DNA of 64,000 bases, taken from positions 1 to 64,000 of the forward strand of contig UQAZ01000004.1 in assembly GCA_900539165.1 (NCBI GenBank), read 5' to 3'. A model generated the notes under the pieces. It did no database searches. It saw only the letters and a program-made list of their open reading frames with translations, and was not told the origin of the DNA. Shown piece by piece: positions 14,705 through 22,828 of the stretch. This stretch comes from an uncultured Oscillospiraceae bacterium (lineage in GTDB: Bacteria; Bacillota; Clostridia; Oscillospirales; Acutalibacteraceae). Every line of letters starts with the position of its first letter. The first letter of the stretch is position 1. The translations under genes and the position numbers were made by a program.

Positions 14705-15690
14705 TTTAGTCCTTGATTCAAAATTTTGAAAGAATTTTTATATAAAAACAAACAAGAAAAAACATTTCTCCACCAACCGAAATGATGCGGTGTGTATCTA
14801 TAATACTTTTCTGCTTCCTGCACTAATGCCAAGTATCCAATACCAAATGCAAAGCGAATCATTTCTTCCTTAGAACAAGTCACCTTATTTTTCGCAATTC
14901 TATTATATGCAGATAAAGTCGTTTCTTTTCTATTCAGCATTTTTTCAAATTCCAAATTCGCAAAATCAAATATACAATCTCCCCATAAAGTCCTCTCGGG
15001 GTCAATAATTATCAGCTTTAAGCTGCCCTCATTTTTCACGCATAAAATATTACCGTACCATAAATCGAAATTCACCATAGACGCAGGAACATTTATTAGT
15101 ACATCTTTATATTTTTCTGCGTAAAGCAACAACTTCTTGCCACGCTTTGTATGTCTGCCCGTTCTTTCGATGTCTTGAATTAAATTTTCTATCATACTTT
15201 TCAATGCAAGATACCAGTTGTCATATAGTTCATTTTGTAAATAACCAAATTTATCATTTGATACCTTATGAAATTTTGCCGTTATTCTTGCTATTTCCTC
15301 GCTACACCAACGCCGTTCTTCTATTGACAACTTAGCGTTATTTAACTGTTCGCCTTCCATTCTTTCCATTATAAAATAATCTGACGGAAAAACAGTATGC
15401 GAAAAATCCTTATAATAAACATAAGGAACTTTAACATCGGTATGTGTTCTGACTTGTGCATACCAAAACACTTCCCCTCTCATCATATCCTGTTCGTATG
15501 TAAGTATCCCTGTTTTATCAAGAGGAGAAACTTTTAACACATAATTTCCCATATCGGTAATAACATCAAAAACAGCATTATACTCACCGTCGCCCAACTT
15601 ACAATAGCTTATAACCTTGCCCAAGCAAGCATTATCAAACATTTTTTGAATTTGCTCTGTCGAAACATCAGGTTTTGTCCTGCTAATCAT
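14701..15690 (-). CDS. Aminoglycoside-phosphotransferase-fold protein
   Basis: 329-aa kinase-like protein of the APH/choline-kinase superfamily. A nucleotide-binding lysine is in YVLKVSP, the catalytic loop is MVNFDLWYGNIL (Brenner motif with Asn in place of the usual His; Asp and Asn kept), and the metal-binding Asp is in LIIIDPERTLWGD. It precedes the HSL-type esterase gene with a 4-nt overlap and is divergent from an AraC-type regulator. Substrate could be a small hydroxylated compound; antibiotic resistance should not be assumed. Confidence 0.82.
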   Translation of the reverse strand: MISRTKPDVSTEQIQKMFDNACLGKVISYCKLGDGEYNAVFDVITDMGNYVLKVSPLDKTGILTYEQDMMRGEVFWYAQVRTHTDVKVPYVYYKDFSHTVFPSDYFIMERMEGEQLNNAKLSIEERRWCSEEIARITAKFHKVSNDKFGYLQNELYDNWYLALKSMIENLIQDIERTGRHTKRGKKLLLYAEKYKDVLINVPASMVNFDLWYGNILCVKNEGSLKLIIIDPERTLWGDCIFDFANLEFEKMLNRKETTLSAYNRIAKNKVTCSKEEMIRFAFGIGYLALVQEAEKYYRYTPHHFGWWRNVFSCLFLYKNSFKILNQGLK

Positions 15691-15811
15691 ATAAACACCT
15701 CCTCGTGTATGACACTATGTTATCGTTCATAACAGCACTTTAATATAAATATTCCGACATTTATATAACAATTCCTTGAAAATTCAATAATTATATGATA
15801 ATCTATAATCG

Positions 15812-16549
15812 GTGATTAAAATGAGCATGTATAAAATAAACATATTGGGCGAAAGTCATATTTTTGAAGAACGAGAAAACGGAATAACGCACAGTCCGTA
15901 TAAGACTGAAATTGAATTCTTATCTGCTGTGAAAAAAGGCAGCCGCACAGATATCACTAACTTAATAAACGATATGAAAAAACAAGGCATAAACATTGGT
16001 AAAATGTCTGCTGACGACATAAAACAAATGCAGTATTGGGCGGTTGCGGTATTTACCCTGATAACAAGAGCAGCTATTGAAGGCGGTTTGGATGAAACGA
16101 CCGCTTACAATTATTCCGACAATTGTATTTTAACTATTGACAAATTCACAAAATCAGATGATATTGTAAACTTTGTAATTCAAAGCAGCATAAAACTAAC
16201 TGATATGGTTGCAGAAAGCAGAGAAAACAGCGTATATCCACAGCCGATAAGAAAGTGTTTACACTATATCAACACTAATTTGCACGAAAAATTAGACATT
16301 TCAACACTTGCAAACGAATGCGGATTATCTGACGACTATCTGTCTTTTCTTTTCAAAAAAAATTTGGGAGTAAACCTTTCAAGATACATAAGAAACCAAC
16401 GACTTCAAGCCTCAAAAGAAATGCTCAAAGGCAATTATACAATATCCGACATTGCATATTATTTAGGCTTTTGTTCCGAAAGTTATTTTATATCCTGCTT
16501 CAAAAAGGAATTTGGCAAAACTCCAAAAAAATACAGAAATCAATTATAA
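15812..16549 (+). CDS. AraC family transcriptional regulator
   Basis: 245-aa regulator. The N-terminal 140 residues form a helical sensing region without a recognised cupin; the C-terminal AraC domain has two helix-turn-helix motifs (KLDISTLANECGLSDDYLSF and TISDIAYYLGFCSESYFISC) and ends FGKTPKKYRNQL. The start is GTG 15812 or ATG 15821; the ribosome site is weak for either. Divergent from the phosphotransferase-esterase pair and so a likely regulator of it. Confidence 0.87.
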   Translation: MIKMSMYKINILGESHIFEERENGITHSPYKTEIEFLSAVKKGSRTDITNLINDMKKQGINIGKMSADDIKQMQYWAVAVFTLITRAAIEGGLDETTAYNYSDNCILTIDKFTKSDDIVNFVIQSSIKLTDMVAESRENSVYPQPIRKCLHYINTNLHEKLDISTLANECGLSDDYLSFLFKKNLGVNLSRYIRNQRLQASKEMLKGNYTISDIAYYLGFCSESYFISCFKKEFGKTPKKYRNQL

Positions 16550-16606
16550 ATATATTTTAGCTCAAAACAAGACAGCATTTCTAATTATCAGTTTAACTTT
16601 GCAAAA

Positions 16607-16639
16607 GAAAAAACCTGCGAAAACGCCGTGTTTACGCAG
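16607..16639 (-). terminator. Terminator after tRNA-Thr
   Basis: On the minus strand CTGCG-T-AAAC...GTTT-T-CGCAG followed by a T run; it lies 5 nt beyond the CCA end of the tRNA. Confidence 0.7.
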
Positions 16640-16643
16640 ATTT

Positions 16644-16719
16644 TGGAGCTGATAGTCGGACTCGAACCGACGGCCTGCGCATTACGAATGCGCTGCTCTA
16701 CCAACTGAGCCATATCAGC
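16644..16719 (-). tRNA. tRNA-Thr (anticodon CGT)
   Basis: 76-nt cloverleaf on the minus strand: acceptor GCTGATA/TATCAGC, D-arm GCTC..GAGC, anticodon stem GCGCA/TGCGC with loop TTCGTAA (CGT, threonine), T-arm GTCGG-TTCGAGT-CCGAC, encoded CCA at 16644-16646. Lies 25 nt beyond the CinA-like gene on the same strand. Confidence 0.95.
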
Positions 16720-16744
16720 ATATACGGACGATTGGGCGTCCGAT

Positions 16745-17215
16745 TTATTTAAGCAAATTGAGCAGGGTTGAAAAAACGAAATCGACAGATTTCTCCCTTA
16801 CATTATTACGACCGATATTGCCGAAATAACAAGTGAATGTCTCAACTTTATCACCGATACAAAAGCCAAAGCAAACCATGCCGATCGGTTTAGTTTCAGT
16901 TGCACCGGTAGGTCCTGCAATACCTGTAATGCCGACACCTACATCACTTCCCGCTTTAGAAGCGACGCCCCTCGCCATTTCGCGAGCGACCTGCTCGCTG
17001 ACAACGCCGAAGTCGTCAATACTCTGCTGAGCGACACCGAGCAACTCTGTCTTAGCATAATCGGCATAAGTCACAAATGACATATCAAGCACTCGTGACG
17101 CGTTCGGAACATTGACTATTGTACCACAACACATACCTCCAGTGCAAGACTCTGCGAAAGAAATATGAAAATTTTTTTCAATTAATTTTTCTACAAGCAG
17201 TTCCTCGGGCGTCAT
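16745..17215 (-). CDS. CinA C-terminal domain protein (nicotinamide-nucleotide amidohydrolase type)
   Basis: 156-aa stand-alone CinA C-terminal domain, the PncC-type enzyme that deamidates nicotinamide mononucleotide. Motifs FAESCTGGMCCG at about residues 20-31, FVTYADYAKTELLGV and VGVGITGIAGPTGATETKPIG. Full length for the single-domain form. Its ATG shares one base with the folD stop (TAATG), so translation is coupled. Confidence 0.9.
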   Translation of the reverse strand: MTPEELLVEKLIEKNFHISFAESCTGGMCCGTIVNVPNASRVLDMSFVTYADYAKTELLGVAQQSIDDFGVVSEQVAREMARGVASKAGSDVGVGITGIAGPTGATETKPIGMVCFGFCIGDKVETFTCYFGNIGRNNVREKSVDFVFSTLLNLLK

Positions 17216-18066
17216 TATTCCACCCCATTTTGAAGCTTAGCGGCAGTAAGAGTGTTACGCATAAGCATAGAAATAGTCATAGGACCTACTCCGCCGGGTA
17301 CAGGAGTAATAAAGGAGCATTTATCCTTTACATTTTCAAAATCGACATCACCGCAGAGCTTACCGTTTTCGTCTCTGTTCATACCGACATCAATTACAAC
17401 AGCGCCCTGCTTAACCATATCGGCTGTAACAAATTTTGCTCTGCCGATAGCGGCAACAAGAATATCTGCCTCTTTGGTAACAGACGCAAGATCAACGGTC
17501 TTTGAATGAGTAATTTCAACGGTAGCATTTTCGTGCAAAAGAAGCATAGCCATAGGCTTGCCTACAATATTGCTTCTTCCGATAACAACAGCCTTTTTGC
17601 CCGACACATCAACACCAGTAGAATGGATAAGCTCCATAACACCTGCAGGAGTACAAGGCAAGAAATTATAATCACCAATCATAATAGCGCCGACATTGAC
17701 AGGATGGAACGCATCGACATCCTTAATAGGAGCAATACGGTTAATAACCTCTTTATCGTCAAGGTGCTTAGGCAAAGGAAGCTGACACAAAATCCCGTTA
17801 ATTTTATCGTCCCGATTAAGTTCGTCAACAAGTGCGTTAAGCTCGTCCTGTGTTGTTTGAGCAGGGAGAGCATACTTAACGCTGTAAAATCCGCACTCCT
17901 CGCAAGCTTTTTCCTTATTTCTAACATAAACCTGTGACGCAGGGTCATCGCCGACAATAATTACTGCAAGACCGGGAGTAATACCCTTAGCCTTTAATTC
18001 GTCACATTCATTTTTTACCTGCTGTTTTACCTGAAGCGATACAGCCTTTCCGTCAATTAAAGCCAT
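17215..18066 (-). CDS. folD: Bifunctional methylenetetrahydrofolate dehydrogenase/cyclohydrolase FolD
   Basis: 283-aa cytosolic enzyme interconverting 5,10-methylene- and 10-formyl-tetrahydrofolate. The catalytic Lys region is SQVYVRNKEKACEECG, the NADP-binding region GRSNIVGKPMAMLL, and the C-terminal signature PVPGGVGPMTISMLMRNT. Normal length. It is coupled by TAATG overlaps to lgt upstream and to the CinA-type gene downstream, forming lgt-folD-cinA-like. Confidence 0.96.
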   Translation of the reverse strand: MALIDGKAVSLQVKQQVKNECDELKAKGITPGLAVIIVGDDPASQVYVRNKEKACEECGFYSVKYALPAQTTQDELNALVDELNRDDKINGILCQLPLPKHLDDKEVINRIAPIKDVDAFHPVNVGAIMIGDYNFLPCTPAGVMELIHSTGVDVSGKKAVVIGRSNIVGKPMAMLLLHENATVEITHSKTVDLASVTKEADILVAAIGRAKFVTADMVKQGAVVIDVGMNRDENGKLCGDVDFENVKDKCSFITPVPGGVGPMTISMLMRNTLTAAKLQNGVE

Positions 18067-19067
18067 TATTTATTCTCCTTACTGTTTTTCCTTGCTTTTC
18101 TTTTTTCTGCTCGTTGTGCTTTCTCTTGCTTAGATTTTTCTCTCTCGATTTTATTAATATCCTCTAACTCATCAAGATTGTCCAAAACAAGAGCCTTGGG
18201 CAATTTATTCTGTTTAAGTTTAACAAAGAAACAAACAAGCACTGCCAATGCGACAACTGCGATAACACCCGAAAGAACCTGAGAAACTCTTATATTCGTT
18301 GAACCGATATAAAGCGAGTCCGTACGCATTCCCTCAACAATCATTCTTTCAAGTCCGTAAAGGACGCCGTACATCATAAATACTTCGCCCTTGAATTTTC
18401 TGAAATAGGTAACAACTAAATGAAGCACCAAAAACGAAAGCAAGCACCACACACTTTCATAAAGAAATGTCGGATGAACGGGAGTATTAGGGTCAACCGT
18501 CACACCCTTTTGCGCAAGCAAAGCAGACGATGCTTCAAGAGTGTCGTGGATTTTAGGCGACCACATACGGAAAAGAGCAGTATCGGTATTAGTACCAAAG
18601 GCTTCTTGATTAAAGAAGTTGCCCCATCTGCCTATTCCCTGTCCGATGAGCAAGCCCAAAGCACCTAAATCAAGGAGGTTAAGAAAATTAATCTTACCTG
18701 TTTTACATCCGATTGCTGCACCGATAAGAGCGCCGATAATTCCGCCGTAAATAGCTAAACCGCCATTCCAAATAGCGGGGATTTCGTTAAGATGCGTACT
18801 GTAATAATCCCATTCAAATGCGACATAATAAAGTCTTGCACACACTATACCGAAGAGAGTACCCCAAAGCAGAACATCTGTCATTCCGTCAAGGCTCATC
18901 TTCCATTTATATGCCTTTCGTCCGCCATATAAAACCGCAAGGGCAAAGCCGAAAGCAATAATTATTCCATACCAATGTATACTGTATCCAAACACGGTAA
19001 AGGCAACGGACGGTAATTCAAAATCCAAGCCCAAACCGTCAAAATATACGTGAGTGAAATTTGACAT
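18066..19067 (-). CDS. lgt: Prolipoprotein diacylglyceryl transferase Lgt
   Basis: 333-aa membrane enzyme attaching diacylglycerol to the lipobox cysteine of prelipoproteins. Seven or so membrane segments, with GRWGNFFNQEAFG and HPTFLYESVWCL signatures and the phosphatidylglycerol-binding region in GLAIYGGIIGAL. It is longer than most Lgt because of a charged Lys/Glu C-terminal tail of about 45 residues. ATG 19067 is chosen because GGGGGAA lies upstream and the family N-terminus begins there; the frame extends 14 codons further. Confidence 0.95.
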   Translation of the reverse strand: MSNFTHVYFDGLGLDFELPSVAFTVFGYSIHWYGIIIAFGFALAVLYGGRKAYKWKMSLDGMTDVLLWGTLFGIVCARLYYVAFEWDYYSTHLNEIPAIWNGGLAIYGGIIGALIGAAIGCKTGKINFLNLLDLGALGLLIGQGIGRWGNFFNQEAFGTNTDTALFRMWSPKIHDTLEASSALLAQKGVTVDPNTPVHPTFLYESVWCLLSFLVLHLVVTYFRKFKGEVFMMYGVLYGLERMIVEGMRTDSLYIGSTNIRVSQVLSGVIAVVALAVLVCFFVKLKQNKLPKALVLDNLDELEDINKIEREKSKQEKAQRAEKRKARKNSKENK

Positions 19068-19131
19068 CTGTATTCCCCCAAATAAATTAATGTATATAAT
19101 ATAGCACAATCAAGGAGGAATTTCCATAAAA

Positions 19132-19452
19132 TTATAATAAAATATACAGAAGTGCCAAAATTAATTTACTATCGGCACCCTCTTTAGACAGAATAAGCAC
19201 CAACGCAAGTATCAGAGATGCAGAATTATCCTCACTTCCCGAAAGTCCGAGAGATGAAAAAATACTATTGAAAATACCGCCCGGCTTATCGTCAGATGAT
19301 TTACGAGAAGCGCTATGCGTTTTATGTATATTTTCGGTAGTTGTATTTACCTCTGCCGAAGCGTCAGGTTCAACAAGGTTTTGAGAGCGACGGCGCATCT
19401 CCTCTACCCTTTTCTTTGCTTCATTAATATCGTTACCCGTAAGCTCTGCCAT
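19132..19452 (-). CDS. Unknown protein with hydrophobic C-terminus, third of a small-gene trio
   Basis: 106-aa protein: charged N-terminal helix (NDINEAKKRVEEMRRRSQNL), a Ser/Thr/Asp-rich middle, and a strongly hydrophobic C-terminal 30 residues (SLILALVLILSKEGADSKLI and LALLYILL). No family name known to me; similar short hydrophobic-ended proteins occur in clostridia. Its start shares one base with the stop of the gene before it. Confidence 0.7.
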   Translation of the reverse strand: MAELTGNDINEAKKRVEEMRRRSQNLVEPDASAEVNTTTENIHKTHSASRKSSDDKPGGIFNSIFSSLGLSGSEDNSASLILALVLILSKEGADSKLILALLYILL

Positions 19453-19793
19453 TAAAACAAATCCTTTAGATATGGTAATATTTCAAACAGCCTCAAAATC
19501 CTGATTGCTTTATCTGCTTTATTTTGTGACTCGGGGCTTAAATGCGGCTTTAATGCTAAAATCAAATCCGTATCCTTTGAGGAAGTATTGTTCATTTTTT
19601 CAACAATACTGCGAGCCTTGAGCATAAAATTAAGGTCGCCCTCGGACAAATTCAAGCCCGATAGCAAATCGGACTTTTGCTTTTTCGGCTCTGCTTGAGG
19701 CTGTTGCTCGCCGAGAATTGACGAAGCGACGCCCTTTAACATATCTATATCCTCGTCACTCAATGAGGAAATTATATCGTTAAGGTCGCTCAT
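19452..19793 (-). CDS. Unknown acidic protein, second of a small-gene trio
   Basis: 113-aa protein, MSDLNDIISSLSDEDIDMLK onward, with a Gln/Lys linker and a helical C-terminal half (LNFMLKARSIVEKMNNTSSK, ending AIRILRLFEILPYLKDLF). Family unnamed. It overlaps the 67-aa gene upstream by 4 nt and touches the 106-aa gene downstream, so the three are translated together. Confidence 0.72.
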   Translation of the reverse strand: MSDLNDIISSLSDEDIDMLKGVASSILGEQQPQAEPKKQKSDLLSGLNLSEGDLNFMLKARSIVEKMNNTSSKDTDLILALKPHLSPESQNKADKAIRILRLFEILPYLKDLF

Positions 19794-19993
19794 TTTGAAT
19801 TCTTTAGCCTTTCCATAAGTTCCTTTGCCTGCGGTGTTTGAAGTAATTTTTCGACTGCTTTTTTATCTGACAACGCTTTTTTCACCTTTGCACTCTGTTC
19901 TGCGGTTAGATTTTTATTTATAAAATCATCGACGTTGCCGCTTTGGACGGCTCTTTTGAGTTCGTTAATATTCTTATCATTAATATTTTTCAT
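19790..19993 (-). CDS. Unknown small helical protein, first of a small-gene trio
   Basis: 67-aa Lys-rich protein: MKNINDKNINELKRAVQSGN, then LTAEQSAKVKKALSDKKAVE and a helical end. No membrane segment. Its start codon overlaps the -35 of the divergent phosphodiesterase promoter. The three-gene unit is conserved-looking and may be spore related, which is a guess from context only. Confidence 0.7.
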   Translation of the reverse strand: MKNINDKNINELKRAVQSGNVDDFINKNLTAEQSAKVKKALSDKKAVEKLLQTPQAKELMERLKNSK

Positions 19994-20021
19994 TGAAACA
20001 CACTGCCCTTCATAGTATAAT
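19993..20021 (+). promoter_or_regulatory. Promoter of the phosphodiesterase gene
   Basis: TTGAAA (19993-19998) and TATAAT (20016-20021), 17 nt apart, 37 nt before the ATG at 20059. Confidence 0.65.
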
Positions 20022-20058
20022 CTAATAAAATATATGCCGAAAAAAGGAATGATATACT

Positions 20059-20520
20059 ATGAGAATTGTTGTATTTTCAGACAGCCACAGAATGACCGCC
20101 AGAGTTTATGAAATAATTGAACGACACAAAGACAATGCGGATTTGTTTATCTTTTTAGGCGACGGAAACGATGATGTAAGCGAAGCGATGATGATTTACA
20201 CCGATATTAAAATTGAAAGGGTAAGCGGAAACTGCGACTTTAGCTGTGAATACCCTGCACAAAAACTAATTGAATTTGCTTCAAAGAAGATATTTTTTAC
20301 TCACGGACATCCGTATTATGTAAAACATAATTTAGACTCTTTAGAGCGCGAGGCACAAAGCTTAGGAGCAGATATATGCTTATTCGGGCATACTCACATA
20401 CCGTATATTGCAAAAAAAGACGGTATCAGTTATATGAATCCCGGCTCATGCTCTGTCGGCAGCTACGGAATTATCGACATAGAGTCAGGCAACGCCCTGC
20501 TTTATCATTCATCGTTATAA
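20059..20520 (+). CDS. YfcE/MJ0936 family metallophosphodiesterase
   Basis: 153-aa metallophosphoesterase. Metal-binding blocks: D-x-H in VVFSDSHRM, GD in FLGDGNDDV, GNCD, FFTHGHPYYV and LFGHTHIPY. Length and motifs match the YfcE/MJ0936 phosphodiesterases, cytosolic enzymes of broad specificity in vitro. Single gene, divergent from the small-gene trio. Confidence 0.92.
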   Translation: MRIVVFSDSHRMTARVYEIIERHKDNADLFIFLGDGNDDVSEAMMIYTDIKIERVSGNCDFSCEYPAQKLIEFASKKIFFTHGHPYYVKHNLDSLEREAQSLGADICLFGHTHIPYIAKKDGISYMNPGSCSVGSYGIIDIESGNALLYHSSL

Positions 20521-20534
20521 AATATATAAATTTG

Positions 20535-20568
20535 TATACTTGTATAAATTTTCAAAAAGTGATATAAT
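20535..20568 (+). promoter_or_regulatory. Promoter and overlapping palindrome of the TetR gene
   Basis: TTGTAT (20540-20545) and TATAAT (20563-20568), 17 nt apart. An inverted repeat TATAC-TT-GTATA (20535-20546) covers the -35, a likely autoregulatory operator. Confidence 0.55.
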
Positions 20569-20600
20569 GTCGGATATAAAACAAGAACACGAGGTTAAAA

Positions 20601-21167
20601 ATGAAAGAACATTTATCCTGCAGCGAAATTACAAAAAGAAAAATAGCATTTGCTCTAAAGGAGCTTATGGAAACCATACCCTTTGAGAAAATCACCATTT
20701 CCGATATTTCACAAAAAAGCGGAATCCACAGGCAGACCTTCTATTATCATTTTCAGGACAGGTACGAGCTTTTGGATTGGCTTTTGAATATGGAGCTGGT
20801 GTCAAATTTTATAGAAGATTTTTCATATGAAAACATAGAAGATAAATTCTATGAAGTATTCAATACAATATATACCGACAAAAAGTTTTATCAAAACGCA
20901 GTCAACATAAATATGACAGATGTATACAAATACTTTGCGAGACTATCGACAAAGCAGTTATTAAGCTTGGTAAACACAATGCTCGAAAAAAATATGATAG
21001 AAGATGGCGAGTGTGACGCAATATCTATTGCAGAATTTTTTGGCTTTGGCTTAGGCGGAATGATTATCAGCTGGATTGAGCGAGGTATGAAAGAGACACC
21101 GACAGAAATGGCAAAAAATGTAGTTGACTTCATAAACAAATTCGCAAGATTAGTCACGAACAAATAA
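20601..21167 (+). CDS. TetR family transcriptional regulator
   Basis: 188-aa regulator. Residues about 8-57 form the TetR DNA-binding domain, with the helix-turn-helix ITISDISQKSGIHRQTFYYH followed by FQDRYELLDWLL. The C-terminal region is of the DhaS-like/TetR_C_8 type (FFGFGLGGMIISWIERGMKE). No target gene is adjacent. It lies between its own promoter and a strong terminator. Confidence 0.9.
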   Translation: MKEHLSCSEITKRKIAFALKELMETIPFEKITISDISQKSGIHRQTFYYHFQDRYELLDWLLNMELVSNFIEDFSYENIEDKFYEVFNTIYTDKKFYQNAVNINMTDVYKYFARLSTKQLLSLVNTMLEKNMIEDGECDAISIAEFFGFGLGGMIISWIERGMKETPTEMAKNVVDFINKFARLVTNK

Positions 21168-21205
21168 AAAATGAGCAGTAACTCATCATTACTGCTCATT
21201 TTTTT
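21166..21205 (+). terminator. Terminator after TetR gene
   Basis: 15-bp or longer stem AAAAATGAGCAGTAA with TTACTGCTCATTTTT (21166-21181 with 21189-21205), followed by T. Confidence 0.88.
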
Positions 21206-21248
21206 ATCGTTTTTTCGTAAAGCTATTTACTTTACAAAACAACAAAAA

Positions 21249-21324
21249 TGTGGAAAACTGTGTGGAAAGATAGTAAAAATACGCTGTTTTAGAGTAATCA
21301 AAATGTGGAAAAGTGGGTGGAAAA
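21249..21324. repeat. Cluster of DnaA-box-like nonamers (TGTGGAAAA)
   Basis: TGTGGAAAA at 21249-21257 and 21304-21312, TGTGGAAAG at 21261-21269 and GGTGGAAAA at 21316-21324. They form two pairs, each with a 12-nt period and 55 nt apart. Reversed, TTTTCCACA fits the relaxed DnaA-box consensus TTWTNCACA. The remaining intergenic sequence (21206-21436) shows no gene. Confidence 0.5.
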
Positions 21325-21436
21325 TGGGGAAAATGTAAAGCAATTAACTTTATGAGGCAAAAACCGGCAAAATACAATAAGTAATTACACCTTTGTAAAA
21401 AAATACAGTGTCAAGTTAATACACTTTACATCAAAA

Positions 21437-21476
21437 AGAATGGCTGCCGTCCGAATTTCGGAAAGCAGCCTTTAAT
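21437..21476 (-). terminator. Terminator of ftsZ
   Basis: On the minus strand GGCTGC..TTCCGAAATTCGGA..GCAGCC forms a stem about 10 nt after the ftsZ stop, followed by a T-rich ATTCTTTTT. Confidence 0.75.
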
Positions 21477-21485
21477 GTTTTATGA

Positions 21486-22589
21486 TTACTTCTTAAAGAA
21501 AGATACGATATCGTTGAATGAATCATCATCGTTTGATGTGAAGCCTGTTGCAGGAGCGATAGGAGCTGTTTCAACAGGAGGCTCAACCGGCTTATTAGCA
21601 GTAGTTGATTTAATAGGGCTGCCCGGACCCTCTTCACCGAAACGAGTAGCGATTACGGTAATAATCATCTCGTCCTCAAGATTTTCATCAAAGTTTGCAC
21701 CCCAGATGATTTCACAATCAGGATGAACAGCTTCCATTACAACAGAAGAAGCGGCATCAATCTCTTCAAGACCGATATCTGTTGAAGCGGTGATATTAAG
21801 AAGCACACCTCTTGCACCGTCGATAGAGGTCTGAAGAAGCGGAGAAGAAATAGCCTGCTGAGCAGCAACCTCTGCCTTATCCTTACCCTTGCCGTGGCCA
21901 ACTCCCATATGAGCATAGCCTGCATCCTTCATAATTTCGGTAACATCGGCAAAGTCACAGTTTACGAGACCGGTAGCATTAACGAGGTCAGAGATAGACT
22001 GTACGCCCTGACGAAGTACATCATTAGCAATTTCAAAAGCGTTAAGCAAAGTAATCTTTTCCTTAGAAACAAGCTTGAGGTTTTCGTTAGGAATAACCAT
22101 AATTGAGTCAACATTCTCAGCTAATTCCTTAATACCCTCTTGAGCCTGAGTCATACGACGCTTACCCTCGAAAGCAAACGGAGTTGTAACAACGCCGACA
22201 GTAAGAATGCCCATTTCCTTTGCAAGCTTAGCAACAACAGGAGCAGCACCTGTACCTGTTCCGCCGCCCATACCTGCGGTAACGAATACCATTTCACAGC
22301 CCTGAAGAACATCTGTAAGAGCTTCCTTTGACTCCTCGGCAGCCTTAAGACCAACCTCAGGTCTTGCACCTGCGCCGCGACCCTTTGTAGCCTTCTCGCC
22401 GATAAGAATCTTATGTGTTGCTGATGATTTATTAAGAGCCGGCTTATCTGAGTTTACTGCTACGAACTCAACATCCTTAACATTGCACTTTACCATACGG
22501 TTTACTGCGTTTCCGCCGCCGCCGCCGACACCGATTACTTTAATAGATACAACCTTGTTATCGTCAAGGTCAATTTCATATCTTCCCAT
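21486..22589 (-). CDS. ftsZ: Cell division protein FtsZ
   Basis: 367-aa tubulin-like GTPase that forms the division ring. The GTP-binding signature GGGTGTGAAP is at residues 108-117; the T7-loop equivalent is NCDFADV. The C-terminal tail ends DDSFNDIVSFFKK, a short conserved-type peptide for partners such as FtsA or SepF. ATG 22589 is chosen because AAGGAG lies 10 nt upstream and MGRYEIDLDD precedes the GTPase core; the frame extends 16 codons further. ftsZ is alone, separated from the rest of the division cluster by 239 nt with its own promoter, and ftsA is absent. Confidence 0.97.
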   Translation of the reverse strand: MGRYEIDLDDNKVVSIKVIGVGGGGGNAVNRMVKCNVKDVEFVAVNSDKPALNKSSATHKILIGEKATKGRGAGARPEVGLKAAEESKEALTDVLQGCEMVFVTAGMGGGTGTGAAPVVAKLAKEMGILTVGVVTTPFAFEGKRRMTQAQEGIKELAENVDSIMVIPNENLKLVSKEKITLLNAFEIANDVLRQGVQSISDLVNATGLVNCDFADVTEIMKDAGYAHMGVGHGKGKDKAEVAAQQAISSPLLQTSIDGARGVLLNITASTDIGLEEIDAASSVVMEAVHPDCEIIWGANFDENLEDEMIITVIATRFGEEGPGSPIKSTTANKPVEPPVETAPIAPATGFTSNDDDSFNDIVSFFKK

Positions 22590-22658
22590 TTTAGAATTCT
22601 CCTTATCATTTTTTTGTAAACACGAAACGAAATACATTATCGTGGTCTTGCATTTGAT

Positions 22659-22687
22659 ATTGTAACAGTTTTGTAACCACTTTGCAA
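22659..22687 (-). promoter_or_regulatory. ftsZ promoter overlapped by a WalR-like box
   Basis: On the minus strand TTGCAA (22682-22687) and TACAAT (22659-22664) are 17 nt apart. On the plus strand TGTAAC-AGTTT-TGTAAC (22661-22677) exactly fits the WalR/YycF consensus TGTWAH-N5-TGTWAH and covers the -10 and spacer. In Bacillus WalR controls cell-wall genes and ftsAZ; binding here is inference. Confidence 0.5.
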
Positions 22688-22828
22688 TACTTTTTAGAAA
22701 ATAATCTAATTATTTTTTCCAAATGTTATTTTCTTATTCATTCAAACATTGTGCAGAATGTATAATTTATACAAATCGTATATGGAGTATAAAGAAAATA
22801 TCTTTACATAATATATTACAAAATTTAA

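Noticed and set aside
14701..15690. Antibiotic resistance gene (aminoglycoside or macrolide phosphotransferase)
   Set aside because: Only the superfamily fold is supported; the catalytic His is replaced and no resistance-type subfamily motif is recognisable.
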